A stretch of 64,000 nt of DNA from SSC3 sp963769585 (GTDB lineage: Bacteria; Actinomycetota; Actinomycetes; Propionibacteriales; Nocardioidaceae). The stretch lies in assembly GCA_963769585.1 (NCBI GenBank), contig CAVYMJ010000006.1:1054001-1118000 (forward strand). The letters run 5' to 3'. The notes beneath the pieces were generated by a model. That model did not search any database. It was not told the origin of the DNA and was given only the letters and a program-made list of their open reading frames with translations. The translations under genes were made by a program, and so were the position numbers. This document shows positions 8,765 to 16,501 of the stretch, piece after piece; position 1 is the stretch's first letter, and each line of letters begins with the position of its first letter.

Positions 8765-8807
8765 CTATTGAACCCGCGTCAATAGCGTTATTGAAAAAGA
8801 TTCAGTA
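8765..8807. promoter_or_regulatory. TetR operator candidates between divergent genes
   Basis: A perfect inverted repeat CTATTGA-N7-TCAATAG spans 8765-8785, and a second imperfect one, TATTGAA-N5-TTCAGTA, spans 8789-8807. Both sit between the monooxygenase and TetR starts, overlapping both promoter regions, as expected for autorepression plus control of the divergent operon. Confidence 0.65.
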
Positions 8808-8811
8808 GTCT
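8806..8811 (+). promoter_or_regulatory. -10 hexamer of TetR gene
   Basis: TAGTCT, 7 nt before the ATG at 8819; it overlaps the end of the second inverted repeat. Confidence 0.5.
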
Positions 8812-8818
8812 ATCTCTC

Positions 8819-9424
8819 ATGAGCACGACGCGGATCCGGCTGACACCCCAGGCCCGTCGCGAGCAGCTGCTGAGGCTGGGGACGCAGCTGTTCGCCACGC
8901 GCACGCTCGATGAGCTCTCCATCGACCTGCTGGCCGAGGAGGCCGGGATCTCGCGGGGGCTGCTCTATCACTACTTCGCCAACAAGCAGGAGTTCCACCG
9001 CGCGGTGATCGAGCGGGCGGTCGCCGACCTGGTCGCGGCGACAGCGCCCATCGAGGGCGGAGAGCCGATCGACCGGCTGGTCGGCTCGATCCAGGCGTAC
9101 GTCGACTACGTCGAGGCCAACTTCCGGGGCTACCAGTCGCTGGTCCAGGCAGCCCACGGGGGAGACCCCGTTATCCGGGCCCTGTACGAGGAGGCTCGTC
9201 TGCTGCTGCTGGACCGGATGTTCGTCGTCGCGGCGGGAACCAGTGCGATGGATGAGTACGGCTTCCACGACACCCCGGCGACCCGCCTGGTGCTCAACTC
9301 CTGGGCTGCGCTCGCCGAGACCCTGGTGCTCGGGTGGGTACAGGAACGGCAGTCGATGACCCGTGACCAACTCGTCGCGGTGCTGGTCGGCGGGCTGCCG
9401 GAGATGCTCGCGGCAACGCGCTGA
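8819..9424 (+). CDS. TetR-family transcriptional regulator
   Basis: 201 residues. The N-terminal helix-turn-helix is clear (REQLLRLGTQLFATRTLDELSIDLLAEEAGISRGLLYHYF in outline, residues 14-55), with the signature GISRGLLYHYFANK. The C-terminal ligand and dimer domain is divergent. Divergent orientation to the Baeyer-Villiger/SDR operon and inverted repeats in between suggest it represses that operon and itself, released by a substrate-like ligand. Confidence 0.88.
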   Translation: MSTTRIRLTPQARREQLLRLGTQLFATRTLDELSIDLLAEEAGISRGLLYHYFANKQEFHRAVIERAVADLVAATAPIEGGEPIDRLVGSIQAYVDYVEANFRGYQSLVQAAHGGDPVIRALYEEARLLLLDRMFVVAAGTSAMDEYGFHDTPATRLVLNSWAALAETLVLGWVQERQSMTRDQLVAVLVGGLPEMLAATR

Positions 9425-9427
9425 GGT

Positions 9428-9442
9428 TTGTCAGGTAGACAA
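9428..9442. promoter_or_regulatory. operator candidate of the Nudix regulator
   Basis: Perfect inverted repeat TTGTC-AGGTA-GACAA immediately upstream of the -10 element of the Nudix gene. The 12-mer TTGTCAGGTAGA recurs at 9826-9837 inside the gene. Confidence 0.55.
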
Positions 9443-9444
9443 GA

Positions 9445-9450
9445 TACGGT
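9445..9450 (+). promoter_or_regulatory. -10 hexamer of Nudix regulator gene
   Basis: TACGGT, 6 nt before the GTG at 9457, fitting a leaderless transcript. Confidence 0.5.
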
Positions 9451-9456
9451 GGGGCT

Positions 9457-10155
9457 GTGGTCTACACCAGCCAGTACCCGTTCGTCTACGTCACCGTCGA
9501 CGTCGTGGTGCTCACCCTCCGCGCCGAGGCGTTGCACGCGCTGGTAGTCCGCCGGAGCGCCGAGCCCTTCCAGGGCCGCTGGGCCCTGCCCGGTGGGTTC
9601 GTCGACGAGGGGGAGGATCTGGAGGCTGCCGCCGTACGCGAGCTCCGCGAGGAGACCGCGATCTCCTCGCCGCTGCGACTCGAGCAGCTCAAGACCTACG
9701 GCGACCCCGAGCGGGACCCTCGCCACCGGGTGGTCAGCGTCGCCTGGCTAGCCGTGCTGCCCGACGGTCCGGAACCCACGGCCGGCACGGATGCGGCCGA
9801 GGCGCAGTGGCAGCCGGTCGAGACGTTGTCAGGTAGAGGTCGCCTCGCCTTCGACCACTCGCAGATCCTGGCCGACGGGGTGGAGCGGGCCAGGTCCAAG
9901 CTGGAGTACTCCAACCTCGCGCTGGCGTTCGTCGGCAGTGAGTTCACGATCGCCGACCTGCGCCGCGTCTACGAGACGGTCTGGGGGAAGCCTCTCGATG
10001 CGGGCAACTTCCATCGCAAGGTGACCGGGGCCTCGGGCCTGGTCGAGCCGACCGGCCGGCTGAGGGCACAGGTGCGTGGCCGACCAGCTGAGCTGTACGT
10101 CGCGGGCGCGGCGGAGACGGTGCACCCGCCGCTGACCCGCGACGTGCTGCGCTGA
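9457..10155 (+). CDS. NrtR-like Nudix transcriptional regulator
   Basis: 232 residues with an N-terminal Nudix domain (about 8-140) and a C-terminal winged-helix-like domain (about 150-220: FTIADLRRVYETVWGKPL, NFHRKVTGASGLV), the architecture of NrtR-type Nudix regulators. The Nudix box is nearly complete: GGFVDEGEDLEAAAVRELRE-ETAI keeps the metal-binding Glu residues, with Ala in place of the late Gly. Family members sense ADP-ribose or related nucleotides and often control NAD metabolism, but no NAD gene is adjacent here. A perfect inverted repeat overlaps its promoter, and part of it recurs inside the gene, pointing to autoregulation. An active hydrolase without DNA binding remains possible. 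Confidence 0.8.
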   Translation: MVYTSQYPFVYVTVDVVVLTLRAEALHALVVRRSAEPFQGRWALPGGFVDEGEDLEAAAVRELREETAISSPLRLEQLKTYGDPERDPRHRVVSVAWLAVLPDGPEPTAGTDAAEAQWQPVETLSGRGRLAFDHSQILADGVERARSKLEYSNLALAFVGSEFTIADLRRVYETVWGKPLDAGNFHRKVTGASGLVEPTGRLRAQVRGRPAELYVAGAAETVHPPLTRDVLR

Positions 10156-10190
10156 GCGGATCAGGCGGGGCTGCGATCAGGCGGGGCTGG

Positions 10191-10484
10191 TCAGAGCAGA
10201 CCGGAGCTCTGCGTCACGATGGTGAACTGCACCCCGCCGTTGGGCTGGTACTCCGCATCCAGGGTCTTGTCACCCAGGACCTCGACCGCCTTCTCGTCGA
10301 GGAAGACGCGGGCTCCGGCCTCCTCGACGACCTGGTCACCTGGCTGGGGAGACTCCGCCACGACCAGTCCCAGGTCGGCCGACGTCGGCTCGGCTGCGAT
10401 CCTCAGGCCCGCGCCTGGTGCGGCCACCGCCTGGTCGACGATGCTGGTCACGGCGTTACTGGCGTTCTCGGTAAGCGTGAGCAC
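10191..10484 (-). CDS. HesB/IscA-fold protein lacking cluster cysteines
   Basis: 97 residues with the A-type carrier fold (LTENASNAVTSIVDQ… GLRIAAEP… DLGLVVAE… VFLDEKAVEVLGDKTLD). The three cysteines that bind Fe-S in IscA/SufA are all absent; the protein contains no Cys. Such Cys-free HesB-like proteins are common in actinobacteria and are of unknown function, so a carrier role should not be assumed. The GTG at 10484 is preceded by AAGGAG with about 9 nt spacing. It is convergent with the Nudix gene and divergent from hrpA. Confidence 0.75.
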   Translation of the reverse strand: MLTLTENASNAVTSIVDQAVAAPGAGLRIAAEPTSADLGLVVAESPQPGDQVVEEAGARVFLDEKAVEVLGDKTLDAEYQPNGGVQFTIVTQSSGLL

Positions 10485-10615
10485 GTGTGCTTCTCCTTAG
10501 GAAGGTTGCTTCTCGTGTTCCCCTCCACCGTGCGTCACGGCGACCGGGCAAGCAAACCGCGGCGTGTCGCCGGCCCGGTATATCCATTGCGCCGACCTCA
10601 TAAACTTGCCCGGTC

Positions 10616-13600
10616 ATGTCACAGGTGAAGCCGCGTCGTCGCCGTCCTTCGACGAGACGGCGACCCAGCCGGTTCGGCCCCGACGACCTAGCTCGGCGGC
10701 AGGCACTGGTCCCCGGGATCGTCTACCCCGAGGAGCTCCCGGTCAGCCAGCGTCGTGCCGACCTCGCCGAGGCGATTCGTAGCCACCAGGTGGTGATCGT
10801 GGCTGGCGAGACCGGCTCGGGCAAGACGACCCAGCTGCCCAAGATCTGTCTTGAGCTCGGCCGCGGCGTCACCGGGATGATCGGGCATACCCAGCCCCGC
10901 CGGATCGCGGCTCGCAGCGTGGCCGAGCGCATCGCCGAGGAGCTGCGGGTCGACTTGGGTACGGCGGTTGGCTACCAGGTGCGGTTCACCGACCACTCCA
11001 CCAAGGACACGCTGGTCAAGCTGATGACCGACGGCATCCTGCTGGCCGAACTGCAGCACGACCGGCTCCTGTCGGCGTACGACACGCTCATCATCGACGA
11101 GGCCCACGAGCGAAGCCTCAACATCGACTTCATCCTCGGCTACCTCAAGCAGCTGCTTCCCCAGCGCCCCGACCTGAAGGTGATCATCACCTCGGCAACG
11201 ATCGACCCGGAGAAGTTCAGCAGACACTTCTCCGACGCGCCGATCATCGAGGTCTCCGGGCGTACCTACCCGGTCGAGGTCCGCTACCGCCCGCTCGTGG
11301 AGGCTCTGGACGACGAGGGCGACGTCCTGGTCCGCGACCAGACCGAAGCCATCGTGGACGCCGTCCGTGAGCTGCTGCACCACGGTCCGGGGGACATCTT
11401 GGTCTTCCTTCCCGGCGAGCGCGAGATCAAGGACACCGCAGACGTGCTCTCGCGCTTGGTCCCCGCCCGGACCGCAGACGCGTTCGACGTCGTACCGCTG
11501 TATGCACGGCTCTCGGCGGCCGAGCAGCACAAGGTCTTCGAACCGCACAGCAAGCGCAGGGTGGTCCTGGCCACCAACGTCGCCGAGACTTCGCTCACCG
11601 TTCCTGGCATCACCTACGTGGTGGACACCGGAGTCGCCCGCATCTCGCGCTACTCCTTCAAGACGAAGGTCCAGCGGCTCCCGATCGAGCCGATCAGCCA
11701 GGCGTCGGCGCACCAGCGCTCCGGTCGCTGCGGTCGGGTCGAGGCCGGTGTCGCCATCCGCCTGTACGCCGAGGAGGACTTCGTCTCCCGCCCACCCTTC
11801 ACCGACCCGGAGATCCTGCGCACCAACCTTGCCTCGGTCATCCTGCAGATGACCGCCCTCGGGCTCGGCGAGGTCGCCCGCTTCGGGTTCGTGGACCCGC
11901 CCGACCGGCGCAACGTCACCGCCGGAGTGCAATTGCTGGAGGAGCTGGGCGCATTGACGGGTGGCCGGCTGACCAAGCTCGGCCGACAGCTCGCGCTGCT
12001 CCCGGTCGACCCGCGCCTGGCCCGGATGGTCGTCGAGGGCCACCGGCGCGGCTGCCTGCGCGAGGTCCTGGTGATCGCGGCGGCGCTCTCGATCCCGGAC
12101 CCGCGGGAGCGCCCTGCCGAGCTGCAGGCGCAGGCCGACCAGAAGCACGCGCGCTTCCGCGACCAGAGCAGCGACTTCCTCACGCTACTGAACCTGTGGG
12201 ACTACATCCGGACCCAGCAGCGCGAGCTCTCCTCGAGTGCCTTTCGTCGCATGTGCCGGGCCGACCACCTGAACTACCTGCGCATCCGGGAATGGCAGGA
12301 GCTCGAGCAGCAACTGCGCCAGATCGCCAGGCAGCTGAAGCTGGAGGGCAGACGGGCCGATACCCGCGACGAGGACGCGGTCCACCAGTCGTTGCTCGCC
12401 GGACTGCTGTCGCACATCGGTCTGCGCGACCCCGACCGGCGGGACTACCTCGGTGCCCGCAACGCTCGGTTCTCGGTCTTCCCGGGGTCCGGACTGTTCA
12501 AGAAGCAGCCCCAGTTCCTGATGGCCGCCGAGCTGGTGGAGACGTCGAGGCTCTATGCCCGGGTCAATGCGGCAGTGAAGCCCGAATGGGCCGAGCAGCT
12601 CGGTGAGCACGTGGTCAAGCGCACGTACTCCGAGCCGCACTGGTCCAAGAAGCGTGCTGCGGTGCTCGGCTACGAGCGCGTCACCCTGTACGGCGTACCG
12701 CTGGTGACGGATCGGCTCACGCAGTACTCCAAGGTCGACCCGGAGCTCGCGCGCGAGCTCTTCCTCCGGCACGCCCTGGTGTACGGCGAGTGGGAGACGC
12801 GGCACCGGTTCTTCCACGAGAACCGCGCCCTGCTGGACGAGGCCGAGGAGCTCGAGCACCGGGCCCGGCGTCGCGGGCTGGTCGTCGACGAGCACACGCT
12901 CTTCGACTTCTACGACGCCCGCGTCGGCCCTGGGGTGGTCAGCGGCGCCCACTTCGACACCTGGTGGAAGCAGGCGCGACGGGACCGTCCCGATCTGCTC
13001 ACCTTCGACCCGGCGATGCTGGTCAACCAGGCCGCCGCGGACGTCTCGGCCGGCGACTTCCCCGACGTGTGGCACGAGGGGGCGCTGACGATGCCGCTGG
13101 CCTACCACTTCGAGCCCGGGACGCCCAGCGACGGGGTGACGGTGAGCCTCCCGGTAGCCACGCTCAACCAGGTGGCTCCCGACGTCTTCTCCTGGCAGGT
13201 GCCAGGACTGCGCGAGGACCTCGTCGTCGCCTTGCTGCGATCCCTGCCCAAGCGGCTGCGGGTCAGCTTCGTGCCGGCGCCCAGCCATGCCCGGGCGTTC
13301 CTCGCGACGGCCTCACCGGGGGAGGAGCCCTTGCTGGATGCCCTGGAACGCCATCTGCGCGCGACCACCGGGGTCGTCGTGAGCCGTGAGGAGTGGGACT
13401 GGTCGAAGGTCCCCGACCATCTGAGACCGACCTTCGAGGTGGTTGCCGAGGACGGCTCGGTGATCAGTGCCGGCAAGGATCTGGCCGCCCTCAAGGCGCC
13501 GCTGTCCGGCTCGTTCGAGCGCGCGATGGCCTCGGCCGCCGCAGAGGTCAGGGTGACCGGCCAGCGGTCGTGGACCTTCGACACCATCGAGCAGACCTTC

Positions 13601-14401
13601 GTCCAGACCCGGGCCGGTCACGAGGTGGTGGGCTATCCGGGCCTGGTGGACGAGGGCAGCTCGGTCGGGCTCGAGGTCTTCGGCTCCGCCCCGGACCGGG
13701 ATGCCGCGCACCGGCTCGGGGTCCGCCGGCTGCTGGCGCTCACGGTCACCTCACCGGCCAAGCGCATCGCGGACAGCCTCAGCAACGCCGAGAAGCTGAC
13801 GCTGGCCGCCTCGCCGTACCCGAACGTCGCAGGGCTGCTCGACGACTGCGTGCTGGCGGCGGTCGGCGAGCTCTCGGCCGAGCCGGTGTGGAGCGAGGCG
13901 GACTTCGAGCGGGTACACGAGACGGTGGCCAGCTCCTTGGAGCAGACGACCCGGTCGGTGCTCGCCGAGGTGGTCCGGGTTCTGGAGTCCTGGCGCGCAA
14001 CCGAGCGCCTGCTCAGCGGCTCCGTCGAGCTGCCGATGCTTCCCGCGCTCAGCGACCTGACCGCCCAGGTGGGCAGGCTCGTGTACCGCGGCTTCGTCGC
14101 CGACGTCGGCTTGGCCCAGCTGCGGCAGCTGCCGCGCTACCTGACCGCGGTGCGAACCAGGCGCGAGCGGCTGAGCGAGTCGGTCAACCGTGACCGGGCG
14201 TCGATGGACCAGGTGGCCGCCCTGCAGGAGGCCTACCTGAATCGGCTGGCCGCGCTTGCGCAGGGGCGGCCACCGGTCGCCGGGCTGGTCCAGGTGCGCT
14301 GGATGCTCGAGGAGTACCGGGTGAGCCTGTGGGCTCAGCAGCTCGGTACGGCGTACCCGGTCAGCGATGCCCGGATCCGCAAGGCGCTCAGCGCGCTGTA
14401 G
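10616..14401 (+). CDS. hrpA: ATP-dependent RNA helicase HrpA
   Basis: 1261-residue DEAH-box helicase, close to the 1300 residues of E. coli HrpA. The basic N-terminus (RRRRPSTRRR) precedes motif I GETGSGKTTQ near residue 65, motif II DEAH near 161 and motif III SAT near 193. Motif VI QRSGRCGR is near 366. Ratchet and OB domains follow, then the long HrpA-specific C-terminal region. It would act on RNA, probably ribosome- or mRNA-associated, in the cytoplasm. A TAAACT hexamer lies 9 nt before the ATG. The gene stands alone, flanked by hesB-like and pemK-like genes on the other strand. Confidence 0.95.
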   Translation: MSQVKPRRRRPSTRRRPSRFGPDDLARRQALVPGIVYPEELPVSQRRADLAEAIRSHQVVIVAGETGSGKTTQLPKICLELGRGVTGMIGHTQPRRIAARSVAERIAEELRVDLGTAVGYQVRFTDHSTKDTLVKLMTDGILLAELQHDRLLSAYDTLIIDEAHERSLNIDFILGYLKQLLPQRPDLKVIITSATIDPEKFSRHFSDAPIIEVSGRTYPVEVRYRPLVEALDDEGDVLVRDQTEAIVDAVRELLHHGPGDILVFLPGEREIKDTADVLSRLVPARTADAFDVVPLYARLSAAEQHKVFEPHSKRRVVLATNVAETSLTVPGITYVVDTGVARISRYSFKTKVQRLPIEPISQASAHQRSGRCGRVEAGVAIRLYAEEDFVSRPPFTDPEILRTNLASVILQMTALGLGEVARFGFVDPPDRRNVTAGVQLLEELGALTGGRLTKLGRQLALLPVDPRLARMVVEGHRRGCLREVLVIAAALSIPDPRERPAELQAQADQKHARFRDQSSDFLTLLNLWDYIRTQQRELSSSAFRRMCRADHLNYLRIREWQELEQQLRQIARQLKLEGRRADTRDEDAVHQSLLAGLLSHIGLRDPDRRDYLGARNARFSVFPGSGLFKKQPQFLMAAELVETSRLYARVNAAVKPEWAEQLGEHVVKRTYSEPHWSKKRAAVLGYERVTLYGVPLVTDRLTQYSKVDPELARELFLRHALVYGEWETRHRFFHENRALLDEAEELEHRARRRGLVVDEHTLFDFYDARVGPGVVSGAHFDTWWKQARRDRPDLLTFDPAMLVNQAAADVSAGDFPDVWHEGALTMPLAYHFEPGTPSDGVTVSLPVATLNQVAPDVFSWQVPGLREDLVVALLRSLPKRLRVSFVPAPSHARAFLATASPGEEPLLDALERHLRATTGVVVSREEWDWSKVPDHLRPTFEVVAEDGSVISAGKDLAALKAPLSGSFERAMASAAAEVRVTGQRSWTFDTIEQTFVQTRAGHEVVGYPGLVDEGSSVGLEVFGSAPDRDAAHRLGVRRLLALTVTSPAKRIADSLSNAEKLTLAASPYPNVAGLLDDCVLAAVGELSAEPVWSEADFERVHETVASSLEQTTRSVLAEVVRVLESWRATERLLSGSVELPMLPALSDLTAQVGRLVYRGFVADVGLAQLRQLPRYLTAVRTRRERLSESVNRDRASMDQVAALQEAYLNRLAALAQGRPPVAGLVQVRWMLEEYRVSLWAQQLGTAYPVSDARIRKALSAL

Positions 14402-14423
14402 CCGGGCGGTCCAGCTGCGGTCC

Positions 14424-14810
14424 TCAGTCCTCGAGGCTGGGATGGAACTCGGCGGCGGCCGCGACCACCTCGTGGAAGATCGCCTCGGCCAGGGCCGCGC
14501 CCTCGCGGCGTACCTCGGACTCGCGCAGCTCGAGCAGCCGGTCCAGCCGCACCTCGCTCGGGCGCTGCTCCCGGTCCCAGCCCCCTGCGCCGACATCCAT
14601 CCAGTGCCGCCCGTAGTGGGCCTCGTCCTGGGCGTCTCGGTCGTGGTCCTTGCTGGTCAGCATCAGACAGCTGAGTAGGTTCTCCCGCCGGGCAAGCACC
14701 AGGACGGGTCGGTCCTTGCCTTGGGCAGGGTCGTCCTCGTAGGGCACCCACGCCCAGCAGACCTCACCGGGATCGGGCTGACCGTCTGCCTCAGGCGAGT
14801 ACGTCGTCAC
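14424..14810 (-). CDS. PemK/MazF-like protein
   Basis: 128 residues resembling PemK/MazF-family proteins: the PGEVCWAWVPYEDDP opening corresponds to the conserved P-G-x-I/V-V/C-W strand, followed by KDRPVLVLAR and a late basic helix. Family members are mostly RNA endonuclease toxins, but actinobacterial solitary forms often have no antitoxin, and none is adjacent here. GTG start at 14810 with TAGAGT 6 nt upstream. Toxicity is not shown by the sequence. Confidence 0.65.
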   Translation of the reverse strand: MTTYSPEADGQPDPGEVCWAWVPYEDDPAQGKDRPVLVLARRENLLSCLMLTSKDHDRDAQDEAHYGRHWMDVGAGGWDREQRPSEVRLDRLLELRESEVRREGAALAEAIFHEVVAAAAEFHPSLED

Positions 14811-14816
14811 GCCCCA

Positions 14817-14822
14817 ACTCTA
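14817..14822 (-). promoter_or_regulatory. -10 hexamer of pemK-like gene
   Basis: TAGAGT on the minus strand, 6 nt before the GTG at 14810. Confidence 0.5.
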
Positions 14823-14879
14823 GGCGCCCTGTTCGACCCCGGAACCCATACATTCGTCAGCTCCCCCTGAGGATGTGTT

Positions 14880-14994
14880 GCGTCGGGCCGGGAGCGCCTC
14901 ACGGCGCGTGGCCGCTCTAGGCGGCTAACTTTGGGACCCGGGGCTGCCGCGGCCCGACGCGCTCCCCATTGTAGGGGCAGGGCAAGTGCGCACT
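14880..14994. other. structured intergenic region with interlocked inverted repeats
   Basis: Element A gcgtcgggcc (14880-14889) pairs with ggcccgacgc (14951-14960), and adjoining element B gggagcgc (14890-14897) pairs with gcgctccc (14959-14966), giving the order A-B-A'-B' with a 2-nt overlap of the far arms. Between them is a small hairpin GCCGC-TCTAG-GCGGC (14911-14925), and after them a 10-bp palindrome AGTGCGCACT (14985-14994). It lies downstream of the gene at 15015-15641 and upstream of the pemK-like gene. It may be a terminator, a regulatory RNA, or a DNA-binding region. Confidence 0.5.
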
Positions 14995-15014
14995 GCAGTT
15001 TCCGGGCTGGCGCA

Positions 15015-15641
15015 CTAGGCGAGTTTCTCCTCGAGCTCGAGATGGCCCGCGAACTCGAGTTGGTCGGCCATGGTGAGCAGCTTGACCGCGGACAGGTCGG
15101 AGGCGTGCGGGTCGACGCCGTTGGTGCCGCCCAACTGCGCTCGACCCGCCGCTGCGACCCTCGCGAAGGCCGAGGCCCGGAAGAGGGTGTCGGCGAAGTC
15201 GCCGCGTACGACGCCCCGCAGCACCTGGTCGACCAGCAGTCTCACCTCGTCTGGTCCCGGCGGCTCGACGACCCCGGCGACAACGGCCTGGACCGGAGTG
15301 TGCCGGCGTCCGGCGTCGAACTCGCGGGCGGCGCCCTCGGGGTCGCCGTACACCCAGGCGCGGATCAGGTACAGCCGCCACAGGCAGCCGGCCAGCGAGT
15401 CCGGCGGAGCCCCGGCCCAGAGGTCGGCGAGCGTGTCCAGACCTTCGGTCTCGGCCAGCCGGACCACCCGTTCCACGACAGCTTCGTCGACCGAGTCGTG
15501 GGCGCCCCTGACCAGGAGGGTTGCGCAGCGGTCTGCCGCCTCCGACCGGGTGGCGGGATCATCCTCACCGACCAGCGCGTCGAAGTGTGCCGCGCCGGGG
15601 AACGCCGGACGGCGATGGCGAGGTGCGCGCGGATCGGTCAT
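15015..15641 (-). CDS. conserved-looking helical protein, unknown function
   Basis: 208 residues, largely alpha-helical and acidic. It has a His/Arg-rich N-terminus (PRHRRPAFPGAAHFDALVG), a middle section VWRLYLIRAWVY-like (LWRLYLIRAWVYGDPEGA) and a C-terminal helix LTMADQLEFAGHLELEE. No catalytic motif, signal peptide or membrane helix is seen. The family is not recognised. TAGGCT lies 7 nt before the ATG, supporting this start as leaderless. Confidence 0.7.
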   Translation of the reverse strand: MTDPRAPRHRRPAFPGAAHFDALVGEDDPATRSEAADRCATLLVRGAHDSVDEAVVERVVRLAETEGLDTLADLWAGAPPDSLAGCLWRLYLIRAWVYGDPEGAAREFDAGRRHTPVQAVVAGVVEPPGPDEVRLLVDQVLRGVVRGDFADTLFRASAFARVAAAGRAQLGGTNGVDPHASDLSAVKLLTMADQLEFAGHLELEEKLA

Positions 15642-15648
15642 CGAGTCC

Positions 15649-15654
15649 AGCCTA
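15649..15654 (-). promoter_or_regulatory. -10 hexamer of gene 15015-15641
   Basis: TAGGCT on the minus strand, 7 nt before the ATG at 15641. Confidence 0.5.
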
Positions 15655-15660
15655 GGCCCG

Positions 15661-16344
15661 CTACAGGAGCGCCGAGGCTCGCTGGAGGAAGGCGACCATC
15701 GGCTCCCTGCCCCGCGGGTAGTTGTAGTCCTGACCCTCGGTCTTCATCGCGAGTACGGCGATGCGAGCTCCCCGGCGTACTACGCCCTGGGCATCGAAGG
15801 TGGCCTCGCCGGTGAGGAGATACCAGCCGCCGGTCGCCGAGCGAAGGGTGACCGACCGGAAAGATCCGACTCCCGACTCCTGAACCTCGTCACACTGATC
15901 ACGCCAAGCGCTGAGCACGGCGTACGCGCGCTTGGCGGTCTTGGTGTCCGGGAAGGCTGCGATCAGGGCACTCGCCGAGCTCGGGGAGGGACGGGCAGGG
16001 GCGTAGGTACGACGGACCACCTTGGAGGCGCCGATGGAGGTCATCGCGAACCGGTGGCACGATCCGGCGAGCTGGTCGCCTTCCTGGGCACGGGTGGACG
16101 AGGTCTTCCAGCTGAACGCCTGGTTGAACCCGGGCAGCCTCGACGCTGGGAGAAGCCGACCCTTGAGCGTCCGCGGCCGCGCGGCCCTCCCGTCCGGCTC
16201 CGAGGTGCTCGGCGACGGGGTGGGCGAGGCGGTTGTCGAGGGGTCGGTCGCGGAGGATCCAGCGGCCGGTGTCTTGGTGCCACAACCTGTGATCAGCGTG
16301 GCCGTCGCGAGAACCGCAACCACTTGTCCAGCCCTGAGAGTCAC
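15661..16344 (-). CDS. lipoprotein with PknH-sensor-like domain
   Basis: 227 residues. The signal peptide ends in the lipobox LITGC (Cys near 21), followed by a Ser/Thr/Pro-rich linker to about residue 60. The remaining globular domain contains a Cys pair (GSCHRF, DQCDEV) of the kind that forms a disulfide in exported sensor-like domains. It should be anchored on the outer face of the membrane. The start is GTG with GAGGAAGGG about 8 nt upstream. The PknH-like resemblance is a weak inference. Confidence 0.65.
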   Translation of the reverse strand: MTLRAGQVVAVLATATLITGCGTKTPAAGSSATDPSTTASPTPSPSTSEPDGRAARPRTLKGRLLPASRLPGFNQAFSWKTSSTRAQEGDQLAGSCHRFAMTSIGASKVVRRTYAPARPSPSSASALIAAFPDTKTAKRAYAVLSAWRDQCDEVQESGVGSFRSVTLRSATGGWYLLTGEATFDAQGVVRRGARIAVLAMKTEGQDYNYPRGREPMVAFLQRASALL

Positions 16345-16501
16345 CCAGCAGCCCTTCCTCGTGAGAAACCACCCGAACCCTGCTCACCCTAGGAGGTGGG
16401 GACGCACACCACTGGGAACCTCGACGGCTTGGCTCGGTGTGTCCCCGGTACGGTTGAGTCCGCCCCCGCGGACAGCCACGGAGGGCCAGAGGGGAGCGGG
16501 A

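Noticed and set aside
7361..8785. 474-codon open frame on the plus strand opposite the monooxygenase gene
   Set aside because: It is the antisense shadow of a strong FAD monooxygenase; its composition is the Arg/Gly/Val-rich pattern caused by high GC.
10159..10189. Two copies of gatcaggcggggctg after the Nudix gene
   Set aside because: It is a short 15-bp duplication with no clear stem or T-run; it seems incidental.
10688..12148. 486-codon frame opposite hrpA
   Set aside because: It has no motif of its own, and HrpA helicase motifs run through the other strand.
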